64,000 nucleotides of DNA from Immersiella caudata (GCA_030512335.1 JAULSU010000004.1:248001-312000); one strand, 5' to 3'; shown: positions 11,752 to 23,108, counted from the first letter of the stretch. Notes: generated from the letters alone by a model not told the origin. Made by a program: numbers and translations.

Positions 11752-12090
11752 AACCGAACGCCCTAAATTTGATGATGTCCATTTCGCTCCGGTCCAGGCT
11801 GGCTTACAGCCCAGTGAAACAGGTAGTGATAAACATCCAGACGCTGTTCAAGTCCTGATGCCACAGAACAGAGGTCATTGTTTGGTGTTTGGTTGGAGTG
11901 GATACAACGCCGTTCCCGATGGACATGGAGCCTACAACAAGCGTGAGGCTCAGAACAGCCTGACGACCGTAGCGGGTACAATTCCGTTCCGGATGGGCGG
12001 GGTGCGTACAACAAGCGCGAGTCGCAGACCAGCCCGGATGGTCGCAGTGGATACAACTCTCTTCCCGGTGGCCGTGGCGCCTACAACTAG
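11752..12090 (+). pseudogene. Tandem 25-codon repeat with Kex2 sites: candidate RiPP/pheromone-type precursor remnant
   Basis: Three units start at 11903, 11977 and 12052. Each reads as a YN..P.G.GAYN core; the first two are followed by the dibasic KR and E(A/S)Q. Periods are 74 and 75 bp. Between units, most substitutions fall at third codon positions of this plus-strand frame (8 of 12 for units 1 and 2, 7 of 9 for units 2 and 3), so this strand was under protein-level selection. A 1-nt deletion in a C run of unit 1 shifts the frame, and a TAG at 12088-12090 replaces the Lys codon of unit 3, which could also be the natural end. Upstream the frame is open only to 11752 and no signal peptide was found. 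Kex2-flanked repeats are typical of dikaritin RiPP and alpha-pheromone precursors; no Cys/Trp pheromone core is present. The class assignment is inference. Confidence 0.45.
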
Positions 12091-12420
12091 ATGGAAGCGG
12101 GGCTCCCACGAGTTCAGAGGTCTTGCTGGTAAGAGACCGGTTGGACTGCTGAGGTTTTCGGGAACATCACCGAGGTTGAGCTTCACATTCACTTCGAAGC
12201 ATTGCAAGTTGGTACATGCGTCTTCAGTGGTTCGTTTGATAGTCTTTGTCATTAAGAAATACAAAGGGGCCCCTTGTCCGTCGTGTTCAAAGATTGTGAT
12301 CTCACCATTCTTCCAGGGGCAAAACTCCGCTTCTCGCAAGCCCCTGAACCCACACCCAAGCTCTCCGCAAGAGCGGATCAACGTCGCCAGAAGCCACAAA
12401 AGGCACAAAGACGATGTCTT

Positions 12421-12507
12421 GGAGGAGCAGGGGATCGAACCCTGGGCCTTTCGCATACAGTGAAGATAGTATGCAAAGCGAACGCTCTACCACTGAGCTA
12501 CACCCCC
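12421..12507 (-). tRNA. tRNA-Ala (anticodon TGC) with a 16-nt intron
   Basis: The minus strand starts GGGGGTGTAGCTCAGTGG (acceptor stem and D-arm). The anticodon arm is TTCGC-TTTGCAT-GCGAA with anticodon TGC. A 16-nt intron (12456-12471) follows the base after the anticodon, the usual eukaryotic place. The T-arm is CAGGGTTCGATCCCCTG and the 3' acceptor strand is CTCCTCC. One T-T mismatch occurs at acceptor pair 6-67. CCA is not encoded. Confidence 0.93.
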
Positions 12508-12582
12508 TATTCCTGCTTGTAGATGTGCGATGACATTGCGGTCTACATATTTCGCATGTGACGCTCTCGGGCAACGTCAATC

Positions 12583-14748
12583 TCAGATGAGGCGTACTCT
12601 AGCCCACTTTCGTTCTTCATCAGGAATGAACTTGGCCGCTCTGCCTTCGCTGTCCTTTGGCCATCTGAGAACTAGGGCGCCGACGCGCGTCGCAGTTTCG
12701 GCATTCTGCCACTCGATAACAAGAAGGAAGCTGTGATTGCCGTGGATGTCCAAATGGAAGTTGCCCAACCAGAGGCAAGACCATGAGCCATCTTCGAGTC
12801 GCTGGGCAAACTCGTCTGGTGTTTTGGTTGGTTGAGCTGCAAGCAGCGAGACATAAATTCCCTCGGGCATCCCGCGAATTTGGAGCCCGAGCCATGAGTG
12901 GGGTGTGATGGCTGTTTCCAGGGTGGCGCTCGGAACGACGGGTGCCTCGAAGTGGATGGCGAGAGCAGAATCAGGGTACTGTGCTAGGGAGTCTCTCGCT
13001 TTCAAATATTCAACTGCTGGCGAAGTGCTGCCGCCCTCCAATTCTATCGCTACGTGTCTCATGGCTGGTTGTATTCCTCGACGAGAATGCGGTTCGGAAA
13101 ATACCCACGAAATTTCACCCGCCCAGCCGGCCCATGACCAAGATGGGAAGGCTCGCCGCCTGTTGGGATGGGAACCGACATTCCAAACTTGGTACCAGCT
13201 TAGCGAGACCAAAAGGTACCGCTCGATAAACTTCAAATCCGGACTAGGATTCTGCAGTGGCGCGTACGGTAATCCGCTGAGGTGGAGGATAGGGTAGGAT
13301 GAACTCTTGGCAAAGACCGTTAGAATTCCGGTGACGGCTTTCAGAGAATCGATTCGAACGTCAGATGGCGGTTGGTGTACTGTTGCACCAACAACAGGAA
13401 GTGAGAGATTCGTCGGTAGATGGCATCCTCCAACGCGGAAACGTCGCGGCGACGCTGGTACCCGTCCGGAAGGCTGGGCGGGTTCCGGTACCGACTTAGA
13501 AGAGGGCGAAGACAGCTTCCAATGCTGGAGCGGAATAAGAACGCAGCCTTTTGGTCAATGGCGCACTCGACACCACCGAGTCCCTCTGTCCAACTGGAGA
13601 GCTGGCATTCAAAGAAACTCTGGTGTTCAGTGAAAATGAGACACCTCCTAGGGAGCACCCCCTCTTGGAAAGTCCACCCTCGCTTCCACCATTCGGATCT
13701 GGATAGGACGTGCTTGGCCGGGTCCGGTCCCGTGCTCATGACAATCACGTCTCCTACTCGAACGGAGACGTGCTGCTCAGCTCGCCTTGCAGCTGAGACA
13801 CCGGGGAGGCCGTGACGCTCATCGAGACCAGCGGCTGCGACGATGACCAGTTGAGCGTGGCTTTAAATCAGATCCATCTTCTGGATCTGGTCATCGCGTT
13901 CCAATGCACTGTGTTGGTTGATGCAGTACTTGTCAACCCAAAGATAGCGATAACCAAGGCCTCGGGCAACCGTCATGGCGTCTCGCACGGTTGGTGAAGC
14001 TCGCGAGAGGTCGTGTACTATCGAGGGATCCTTCGTCTGGGGGCCCCACCGGTAACTCAAAGTTACCCACTTGGACGAGGGGTCAGCGTTGACAACTTTG
14101 CAGATATCGCAGTCAATGAACCTCATTCCAGGTACCGCCGTGAATTGGTCCGGTTCGGTGCAAGTCTGTTCGTGGTTCTCCTCGCAGTCTTCAATCCAAG
14201 CTCGGGCTCTCTGGGCGTCGAACGCCGGTGCGACCACCTGGGGCTTCATGAATCCCGGTTCGGAGTCTCGGGCCCAGCGACAAACTACGCTCCCGCCATG
14301 CGCTGCATTGCGTCGTCCGTCAGCTACTAGGAAATGATGACATGCAGTGTCACAGGAGACAACGGACGGCTTACTCACCGTCGAGAGCGAGGCTGCGGCC
14401 TGAACCCAGGCCGAGTACAACGCTATCCTTCATGTTCAAAGATCCAAATGTTTCTCTCTGCAAATACTCGTAAAACGGGCCCGTTCGATTTCTAAGATAC
14501 GAGGACGCGATGAGAGGGAGTTTTACTCGGCCGAGAAGCTCCAAGTGCGAACCAAGTCCAGTGTCTTGCGGAGACAAAAGACTGCAAAGAGAGCAGTTCT
14601 TTTGGCCCACAAGCGCAAACCGGCGGGCGTCGCTGTCTAGCACCATTCCGTTTTCCCTGCCACCGAGCTTTCCTTGGTCCGACGCGTCGAGAGCGATGGA
14701 GAAATCGATCTTGCGGCATGCATCGCAGATCGGTGAGTCGGGCTCCAT
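12583..14748 (-). pseudogene. HET-domain protein, nearly intact, two lesions
   Basis: Exons 14748-14379 and 14326-12583 are separated by a 52-bp GT-AG intron; full length would be about 704 residues. The HET domain is clear: FIDCDICKVV, WVTLSYRWG, TVRDAMTVARGLGYRYLWVD, KYCINQ and later RGWTFQEG. Two lesions break it. A TAA near 13860 replaces the Tyr expected in MDLIYxxA, directly before the LVIVAAAG block. A 1-nt deletion near 13345 follows HLTFES; the next frame continues DSLKAVTGIL. Everything else reads through to a normal C-terminus (PSWSWAGW, then stop). HET proteins trigger programmed cell death after fusion of unlike individuals. Decay looks recent. Confidence 0.85.
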
Positions 14749-15209
14749 GGCCAGTGGGAAGGAGAATTGCTTTAAAGTGGCTCAAGGAAGTCATCAAAGA
14801 TGCAAGTGACGCTTGTGCTGGCGAGATGCCACTGATCGAAGCTTGGGTTGTAGAGGCGGGCGGCAGGACGGATGAAGACCTAATGCGAGACGCTTGGCCA
14901 ATCAGAGCAACGAGAGGACATCTCCTCGTTTCTGCCTCAGGTCACCAATTTGCTGCCTAAATCTGACGGCGAGTCATCGGACCTACTACTCCCGCCCTTT
15001 TTCTCCCATCGCCACACCATCAACGACATCGAACCAGCGAGCCTGCCCAGGGAAGCGTTCAGTCCGGCATCATTCTCTACCGGAGCGATGAACATCAAAG
15101 TTTGTGCGCTGACCGCCAATCCTCCGCCGCTTGCCCCGAATGCGCGCCTTTGCCAACTGGACGCGGCTCCTAAGTCCCTCAGCTAAATCCCTTGTCGGTT
15201 CGACCCGAC
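14749..15209. other. Interval between two HET pseudogenes
   Basis: An 80-codon plus-strand ORF (14718-14960) and overlapping ORFs to 15186 have no recognised domain. Part may be the lost 5' end of the following HET pseudogene or the promoter of the preceding minus-strand one. Confidence 0.4.
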
Positions 15210-17190
15210 GTTCGCCCACGACCCCTTGGACCACACCAAATGACAAATCCGGCTGCTTGTGCTTTTACCAAAACCAGCCAAACGAGAAGATGACCTGATG
15301 GTTTGCTATCTCACCAACGTGTCTATGGACGACACACCTCCATTCACCGCGCTTTCATACCAGTGGTGCGACACATCGCAGTGGTACGCGAGACAGATCC
15401 TAGCGAACGGCAACGTCTTGTACATTGGGAAAAACCTGTGGTCAGCTCTCGGGATACGGCAATAAGATACGCAGGTCAAAGTCATGTGGGCCGACCAGCT
15501 GTACATCGATCAAGCCAACAACGCAGCTGCGATGCAGGAGAGAAACTACCAGATCTCTTTGATGGCCGAAATACACTCACGGGCTCGTATCGTCATGGCT
15601 TGGTTGGGCCCTGACGTTGATGTTACCGGAAAGGGCGCCGACCTCGTGGCTCGCGCGGATCGACTGTTCAGCATTCACTAGTGGAAGACTTCGGCCGGTG
15701 GGGCTTTCCATCTCTCCTGTTTGTTAGAGATCACTCAACAGCCCGTCGTGAACGGAAGGTCAGTGCGCGGATGGACAAGGACCATATCAGGAGGCGCGAG
15801 CGGGCCAGCAGAATCGAGTGCGGCCAAAGAAACCGCGGTAACGATTTTGGTGCATCACTCAATGGGCATCATCATCAGCCACGTCAAGGCTGCGGAAAAA
15901 CTCCTGCGAAGCCCTTACTGGAACCGCGCCCGGTCTTTTCAGGAGATGTTTGTCTCGGATCACGTTGTGTTTTGCAGCGGTCCTGTCGGTTCGTTGCACA
16001 TTTTCACGCATTCGTGGGGCATTAGCCGTCCTAGAGCAAATCAATAGCATTCTCCACAGCGTTGAAAGCTCGGTCGTACGTTTCACTTCAATGTTCTCAC
16101 TAGAATCCAGGTATGGGATGGGACTCGGCTCTGCATTTGGGACCGTCAGTTGGGGCAGTCCAGCTGAGAAATGTATCACGACATGGTTCTCCAAACCTCC
16201 TGGTGGTCCTTCCTTGACGCTCTACACACTTGTTCCATTCTGACGCGGAGCTACGGATCCCAGAGATCATATATATGCTCTCCTGGGGATGACTTTCGAC
16301 AGGGAGCGGCTAAAATCCGTTCCTGACTACAACCAAATTGTCGTTGAGGTCTTCACCGAGTTTGTACTGTTTTACCTCGTAGGCGGTGGCTTGACTCTCC
16401 TCTCCTGCAGCAAGCTGAGAAAAAGACATTGAAATCTTCCCAGCTGGGTGCCGGGTTTATTCGCCGGGGAGTACCGGATTAAGGGACAGCTGCCCTTCTT
16501 CGCTGGAAACAAGGAGGGCCTGAGATCAGAGCTATTATCAGACCTCGCAGTTTCCGGGGTTCTGAGTGTCCGTGGAGTTTGACTGGGAACCATCACAAAT
16601 CTCAGCGCTGAGCAATTCCCATCGTTCCTGGGTTCCTACCTCGGCTTGTGGCCATAAGGGCCGCGTCCGGGATGGCCCATCTTCACATGGCGGAGAAAGG
16701 CGGAGCCGGGGCTCGCGGAGCTGAGATTTTGTCATGGTTCGTCGACTTGTGCTCCTGGAGCCAGTCATGCGCAAGCTAAGACTATAACGGCCTCCTTGGT
16801 GGGAAGATCCAGGAAGAGGTTGTGTACCAAGGGATCACAGTGGGCAACGGTTGGCGCGGATCAAGGGATGATTTTCCCAACTACATCATCGATTGGCATG
16901 AGCAAGGAGAGGTGGAGATATCAGACCTCTCTTTAGGGTTCCTGGTTGAATTGGAAAGAGTTTGGAATGAAGATTCTTCAGATGCTGCCGACAAGCCTGA
17001 TGTCGAAGAGTTGCGCAAAGACGCAAGGGAGGGAGTGGGCATTGTGGGGTAGGAACTTGTTCGTGATTTTGACCATTTGGGTAAGCGGTTCTATGCGTCG
17101 TCTGATGAGAGATTTGGGTCAGGCCCGGGAGATATGCAGGTTGGAGGTACCGTTGCCATCTTTCGTCATCCTGCGCCCTGCGACTGATAA
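15210..17190 (+). pseudogene. HET-domain protein, older pseudogene
   Basis: Plus-strand pieces follow HET order: DPLDHTK then a stop, QIRLLVLLPKP, FTALSYQWCD, NLWSALGIRQ then TAA, WADQLYIDQAN, MAEIHSRARIVMAWLGPD, LLRSPYWNRARSFQEMFVSDHVVF, then in another frame RGATDPRDHIYALLGMTFDRE. Near 17060-17170 the C-terminal block GKRFYASSDERFGSGPGDMQVG is recognisable. Several in-frame stops (15463, 15679) and frame changes show long decay. It lies head to head with the HET pseudogene at 12.6-14.7 kb but is not a close copy. Confidence 0.75.
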
Positions 17191-17249
17191 TAGTTGAAGC
17201 TGGCGACTGGTTGAAGAGGCGCGTATAATATCTTGAATACTTAGTCGTC

Positions 17250-17750
17250 CTAGTGAATGACGCATGCGTTCAGGAGCGGCGAGCATCCGAACTTGTCTGG
17301 GAGGTCTATGTCGGCGCCGACTTTCAACAGAGCGCCGATCTTGGCTTCACTATCCCAAAGGTCGCTCGCGAGGCTTGAGTGGACGAGGTGGTTAAGGGGG
17401 GTAAATTCATTGACAGTATCGCAGAGATTAGGAAAGCTTCCGTTTTGAAGCAATAAGTGGGTGGTTTCGGTTGCACTGGGTTCATTCGATCCCATGGCGA
17501 GGTGCAAGGGTGATTTGCCGTTTATATAGCGGGCGTTTGGATTGCTCCCAGCACGGAGAAGCTGTGCCGTGATTTCAGGGAGGCCTGACCTCGCCGCAAG
17601 GTGAACCGGTGGCCGGCCGTTGCGGCCTCGGATGTCGGTGTCGGGGGCGGAAGAGAGTAGCGCGGCTACCGCATTCTTATCACGTCTCCGGATGGCCCAG
17701 TGCAACGGAGCGTAGCCCAAGATCAGCCTCCGCCACGGCCTAGGGTACAT
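17250..17750 (-). pseudogene. Ankyrin-repeat fragment
   Basis: An open 166-codon minus-strand reading frame holds about four ankyrin repeats: APLHWAIRRRDKNAVAALL, PPVHLAARSGLPEITAQLL, SPLHLAMGSNEPSATETTHLLL and TPLNHLV. No upstream domain or plausible 5' exon is seen, and AT-rich repeat DNA begins directly upstream, so it is probably the truncated C-terminal part of a larger ankyrin protein. A short intact gene cannot be excluded. Confidence 0.6.
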
Positions 17751-18470
17751 GAAATATGGATTAACACGTGCTGTGTCTAAGAGTGTTCACCCGACCACGA
17801 AGCTCTAGGAAACATAGTGCGATTACCGCTGCAAACGCAGGTCGCTAACATGCTGTAAACCATAGTAAACGATAAGCTGTCATAAACAGAACTTATAATC
17901 GCCCACCAAGATAGGGCCTTATTTTTGACACTCCGGCTAAAAAATCTTCCCCTCCCCCCTCTCTCCCATAAGCTATTTAAGATATCTAAAGGCAAAATAT
18001 TTAACATTTACTGATGTTTTTTACCACTGTATTTTCTTTTAAACGATGAGAATTTATTCTGATTTTAATTACCGTGTTGAGGTAGGTGAATAAAGTCATT
18101 TTATATCAGAAAGTACCGGTAAAAGATACCAGCTAGAATTAGCCTTGTTGCTGTATAACGGCTTACAGGCCTATAATACAGCGCCTAAGAGCCTATCGAG
18201 CTCGGTCGGCAGGGTCGCTAGGTGGGAAGATGGGGTGAGAGGGGTAAAAACAGAAGCAAGTCCTCACAGATGGGGGGCTCACTTGATCAACGGTCGTATA
18301 TCACTATAGTACGCAGTGGTAGTCAGGGTGACTGTGCAGTAGGATATGACGGAATAGGTTTAATTGAGAAACCGACTACTTGCGTGAGGAACTAGAGTGA
18401 TTACTCACACTAAGTTCACTACGGTGGCTATTTATACGCTAAGGAACGGGAGTATCTTGTACTGGCCTCT
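17751..18470. other. AT-rich, gene-free DNA
   Basis: Strongly AT-rich from about 17850 to 18200 with many TAA/TTAA words, as expected for RIP-mutated or otherwise decayed repeat DNA. From 18200 to 18470 the composition rises again; no coding signal was seen. Confidence 0.6.
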
Positions 18471-18850
18471 GTTCACTCGGTTTGGGTTCGTCACAGAGGT
18501 TTTACCTTTGGAGGCCTTCTGCGTTTGTGGGGATCTTCGCCTCTGTCCCTTAGAGGTGCTATGACCATAGAGGCCACTGTGCGAGCATGGTGTTTCCATT
18601 CCCTGACATTATGGTGACTGCGGGGACACGTCGGCCGGGTCTGGCCCACTAGGGCGACCTGCAGGTTGCCACATTCCAACTGCTTGATTGAATTGCTTGT
18701 TCTCAGTACTTACTCCTTTATACAATTGGAGGTGGCGGCAACGCTCGCGCGATGCGTGGCCAACATAACCAATCTGCTACTCTAGTCAGTTCTGGCGCTT
18801 TCGCCAGAATGGTGTTTTGGCCCCTGGCCAGAGCCCCCTTGTTTCTGACA
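18471..18850 (-). repeat. LTR-like repeat, copy C (composite)
   Basis: The right end on the minus strand starts TGTCAGAAACAAGGGGGCTC, then CTGGCCAGGGGCC and a hairpin (TTCTGGCGAAAGCGCCAGAA). Inside, GGGGACACGTC and CGACCTGCAGG match copy B reversed. Around 18700-18745, CTTTATACA is followed by ATTGGAGGTGGCGGCAACGC, which resembles an LTR end followed by a leader. The copy is probably rearranged. Confidence 0.5.
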
Positions 18851-19875
18851 CACATACCAGTATATATCCCTGAAAGGGGGCTATAAAACACTTTTTCTTT
18901 TTTTTTCCTTCATAAATACATTGATTACCCAGATACAAGCCTTCAAATATTACAAGTTTGGTAAAAAGCGTGGCAAAAGGATGGCTACAGTGGTGGTTAG
19001 TGGGCTGTGACATTGAAGGCGGATTTGCACACACAGCCTCAGACCCCTCAGTGGCGTTTAATACGGGTGGATTGTGATTGGTTGGTTACAGTGGCCAGGG
19101 TAGGCTTACAGGGTTGGGGGTACATTGGCACACAATGAAGGGTCTGAGCCTGCTGAGATAGATGGCACTGTTATTTTCGTTCCAGGGCTTTCAGCTGACT
19201 AGTTAGCTTTTTGTTTCTCTTCCGAGTGTTGGTTAGTCCTAACGTCATCTGGAAGACCGTCGCCGGTGGAGGGACGGAAGTCAGGACCTCTGTATTTACT
19301 ACCCAGAGTAGGGCCGACACTCAGGAACGGATTAGCTACCTGAAGGACATATCCGGAGTTCTCCCGACCTTGTCGGCATCAGTGGAGCCACATTTGCAGC
19401 TTGGCCCGGTCAACCTATCTGAGGCAGGCGCGATAAATAATGGGTGCTAAAGCTAATTGATATCTGAGTTGCAGCAAATTCATCATGATCTCGTAGGTGT
19501 ACTATTACTGGCGGCTTCACGACGTTGCCGGACGAGGTCTCGCTGTAAAAACGAACTCTGCCTGCTGCATCATTGACAATGAAAATTTGAAGCCTGACTT
19601 TCGGTGTCCCCAGCTGTGCATGCACCGCCATCCCGAGAAAGCCTGCAGCCTGCACCCACATCGTGGCGCTGTGCTGAGCGCCGGGCGATTGGCAGGCGAG
19701 ATGGAGCTGTCACGTGCCGTTTGCCTATCTTTCGAGCGGGGAACCCGAGCAATTTTCTGTTTGCCTGCCTGGAATAATGCTCAATTCATCGGTTGAGGCC
19801 AAGAGTTGAGTCTCGCACCTCGTGGGCCATCGAACTCCAACACTGCCCGACTCGGTAAACTCGACCCCAAGTGCG
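18851..19875. other. Interval without a supported gene
   Basis: It contains an imperfect inverted repeat (AGCCTCAGACCC near 19026 and GGGTCTGAGCCT near 19140). A 79-codon plus-strand ORF (19211-19450) has no recognised domain. The last 100 bp before 19876 is the probable promoter and leader of the NLR gene. Confidence 0.45.
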
Positions 19876-22670
19876 ATGGATCCACTCAGTGTAATTTCGT
19901 TGGCTGCAGCTGCAGTTCAACTCACAGACTTCGGTATCCGGCTACTCACAAGCACCATGGAGGTCTGTCACGACGCAGCCGAAGCGGACTCAAAGGTCAT
20001 CTCTCTCGAAGCGATATCCCGCGACCTCGGCATCATGGCCCGAGATGTCCACAAAAGGCTCTCTGTGCTCCAGACACAGGATCACTCTTTATCCATCCCA
20101 GAGACCAGCCTTCTGAAGCAGTGCTGCCGCTGTGAGAAGGCCAGCGAGGAAATTCTGGCCGCCATCGCTGAAATCAAGATCGAGCACGGATCCAACTCGA
20201 TACTGAGAAGCTTCAGGGTGGCTCTTCGGGCCTTTTGGAAGGAGAAGGAGATTAGCAAGATGGAGTCGAGGTTGGCTAGCATCAAATCTGACCTGATGAT
20301 GGCACTCGTTGCCGATTTGTGGTACGCAGCTTTCATTCTTACGGCGGAGCTGCATGCCGTATTCTGACTCGATTGGGCAGGGCACAAAACGGCGGTTCAT
20401 CCCAATTGCAACAAAAAATAACTCATCAAACACTCTCTAAACAGCTCGAACAGAGCTCCGATGGCTGCATTGCTACCTCTCCGCTGGAATCTCTTTTTAC
20501 ACGTTTTGAGCATGAGAAAGCCGGATTGGGTGTGCCTGTGGACCAAGGAGGCGACACCGGAAATGCGGCTTGCACAAAGGCCCTGCTTCGAAGCTTGGGA
20601 TTTGTGTCACGAACTGACCGAGAAGAGGCCATCCCCATCGCCTACCAACGAACTTTTGAGTGGATATTCGAGGAGTACCAGGATCAGCATCCCGCCGGCC
20701 AAAACTCCTGGTCTTCGTTCCCAGAATGGCTAGAGCACCGTTGTGAGAATGTTTACTGGATCACGGGAAAACCAGGATCCGGAAAGTCAACAATGATGAA
20801 GTACTTGGCCAAGGAGTCTCGGACGGTGTCCTTCCTTCAAAGGTGATCCTCCCCACGGCGGTTGCTGGTCGCGAGCTATTTCTTCTGGAATGCGGGCATT
20901 GGGATGCAGAAGTCACAGGAAGGGCTCTTTCAAAGCCTCTTATACCAGATCTTGGAACAGTCCCCCGACATTGCATCTCAAGTTTTTCCTCGGCGATGGG
21001 CCTTTCTTCGAATATTCGGTGAAGAAGCTCTGCACAAGCTACCCCGCTGGTCGTGGCAAGAGCTTTTTGACAGTCTTTCGTCACTGAGAACTCTTGCAAA
21101 TGAGAAGTTCAACTTGAGCTTTTTCATTGACGGCCTCGATGAGTTCGAGGGCGATTTCACTGGACTTATAGACCTTGTCAAACAGTTCCACAACTGGCCA
21201 GGCATAAAGGTTTGCGTCAGCAGCCGCCCTTGGAACGGCTTCCGGGACGCTTTTGCCGACTGTCCCCAGCTCAAAATGGAAATGCTGACGCAAAGGGACA
21301 TGGAACATTTTGTCCGATGCAAATTTGAGTCAAACAAGGCCTTTAAGGAGCTAGAGGCCGCATCCCCCGACCAAGCATCTGCCCTTCGTCGCGGAATCGT
21401 CGACAAAGCCTTGGGCGTGTTCCTCTGGGTTTCAGTCGTTACCAACGCAATTATTGAGGGCCTTACCGACGGAGACAAGCTAGCGGACCTTCAGAAAACA
21501 CTTGAAAGCCTCCCTAGTGACCTTGAAAAACTATATGTCAGTCTCTGGGCCGGCATCCAGCCCAAATACCGAGCAGACGGTGTGCGGGTCCTCACCATAT
21601 TTCGCACATTTTCTCAGTCACCAAGATCTATATTGGGTGGCGATCTCCCCGAACGTTTGCAGGCGGCAGGAATGCAGCAGCAGCTGTTGTGGTACGCGGA
21701 CGGCGGGTCTGAGAGCTCTGATACCAGTTATATCACGCAGACACTCACTCGGAGGCTCTCAAGCCGCACCCGTGGATTACTGGAGATCTCACCTAGTGGG
21801 CAGGTCGACTGCTTGCATCGCTCAGCAGCAGACTGGCTCAATACTGTTTGGCATCCAGGTCCCCCAGATGTGACACCCGAACCATTCGACGAAAATCTTG
21901 CCATCATTGAGGCCCTAGCGAGCGACATAAGGATAAATTCCAGGGAATATTGGAGTGGACGCGGATATCTCACATCATGGGCGGCACTCTTATTTTGCTT
22001 CTATTTTGCTTCCCGGACCGTGGGTAATTGCAAGCGGCTTTTCGAAGCACTCGAGAAACTCTCCGCTGAATTCGGCGCAGCCGTGGGACAAAAGCCATTG
22101 TGGCTCACAACAAAGTGGGAGGCAACAACATTCGACTTCGTTGTAGCGGCTGCGGAGCTCGGGGTTATCTCATATGTGGAAGCTAAGTTGGATGAGGACT
22201 TCAGGGGTCTACTTTCTGGTCGGACTGAGGACGGGATATACACCACTGGCTTCAATCTCGAGAGACAGGAGAAACTCTTGACAAGCGTCATCTTTGGTCC
22301 TGGAAAGTATTCCGCTCGTTTGGTGACCAGCAATGTTCATCGCGAGTGGCATCAGGTTGTGGACACCCTGAGTTTCAACGCCGAGGATCGATACAAGTTG
22401 GCCGATAAGTTTGTCTCTCGGGCTGTCAGAAGGGTCAGGGACCTGCCAAAACCTGTGGGATTAGACCTGCTTGATTCGCTACACAAGTGGGTGGCGCAAG
22501 AATTTTATGGTTCGAAAGAGCCGAACGCTCTGAATACACTGATATCTGTGTCTGAAGCAGACGGCAAGATGCCGTATGGCCTAGCGCTATTGAAGATGCT
22601 CCAGAGACATGGAACAAAGGGGTCACTCAAAGTTCGGGTCCAAATGATGAAGAAGTCGTGGAGGAAATAA
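19876..22670 (+). pseudogene. NLR-type protein with NACHT NTPase, broken by a single TGA
   Basis: Exons 19876-20321 and 20381-22670 (59-bp GT-AG intron, branch CTGAC) close in frame at 911 codons. Residues 1-150 are the helical MDPLSVISLAAAAVQL domain. The NACHT module shows Walker A GKPGSGKS at 278-285, Walker B FFIDGLDEFEGD near 396-407 and KVCVSSRPW as sensor. HRSAADWL near 627 ends the module, and a C-terminal region without recognisable WD40, ankyrin or TPR repeats follows. Codon 304 (20844-20846) is TGA, exactly where the family has the Trp of LQRW; the frame continues without other damage. It would be a cytosolic nonself receptor. The stop is either a recent nonsense mutation or a sequence error. 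Confidence 0.85.
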
Positions 22671-22850
22671 TGGCTGACGACGCCATTTTGTCAGGGATAT
22701 ATACCAGACTTTAACAGGTAGTTAGAAACAGCGCATCTTTGTAGAATGGTGAGCTCACAGCCATCTTGGCTGTTGATCCTTGTCTGTCATTATTTAAAGA
22801 GTTATAAGATGGTTTAATCCAGGCCGTACTTTTGCGAAAATGACACACCG
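22671..22850. other. Short spacer after the NLR gene
   Basis: AT-rich 3' flank, no gene seen. Confidence 0.4.
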
Positions 22851-23108
22851 TGTTAGAAACACTACACCTTGCAATGGGTGGAAACGAAGTGAATTGTAAT
22901 GGCTTGATTGTATTGCGTCCGGAACGTTGTTGTTATTCTTGTTGAGGTTCTGGCTCAATGCCAGAACCTCCTTCTTTTATAGACAAAACCGCAGGATTCA
23001 CGTCGTCAACACCAGGGCTGAGACTGACTAGCGTTCAGGCAGTGGCAGGCATTCAGTCAGCAAAGCTGACCGACTGCCAGGGCCCCTAAACATCCTTTCT
23101 TTCTGACA
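22851..23108 (-). repeat. LTR-like repeat, copy D, about 258 bp
   Basis: The plus strand starts TGTTAGAAAC and ends TTTCTGACA, giving TG..CA termini and imperfect terminal inverted repeats. The minus strand starts TGTCAGAAAGAAAGGATG, then GGGGCCCTGGC and a hairpin (GTCAGCTTTGCTGAC). A second hairpin (GGTTCTGGCtcaaTGCCAGAACC) and a TATAAAAG box lie inside. The flanks (CACCG and GTTAT) give no target-site duplication, so a solo LTR is plausible but unproven. Confidence 0.6.

Noticed and set aside
11950..12456. 168-codon minus-strand ORF across the Kex2-type repeat and into the tRNA
   Set aside because: It overlaps the tRNA, and unit-to-unit changes would fall on first codon positions in its frame, the opposite of coding constraint. 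The part at 12100-12310 reads smoothly, so a separate gene fragment there is not fully excluded.
12583..17190. The two neighbouring HET pseudogenes as an inverted duplication
   Set aside because: Their motif variants and C-termini differ too much; they are separate family members in opposite orientation.
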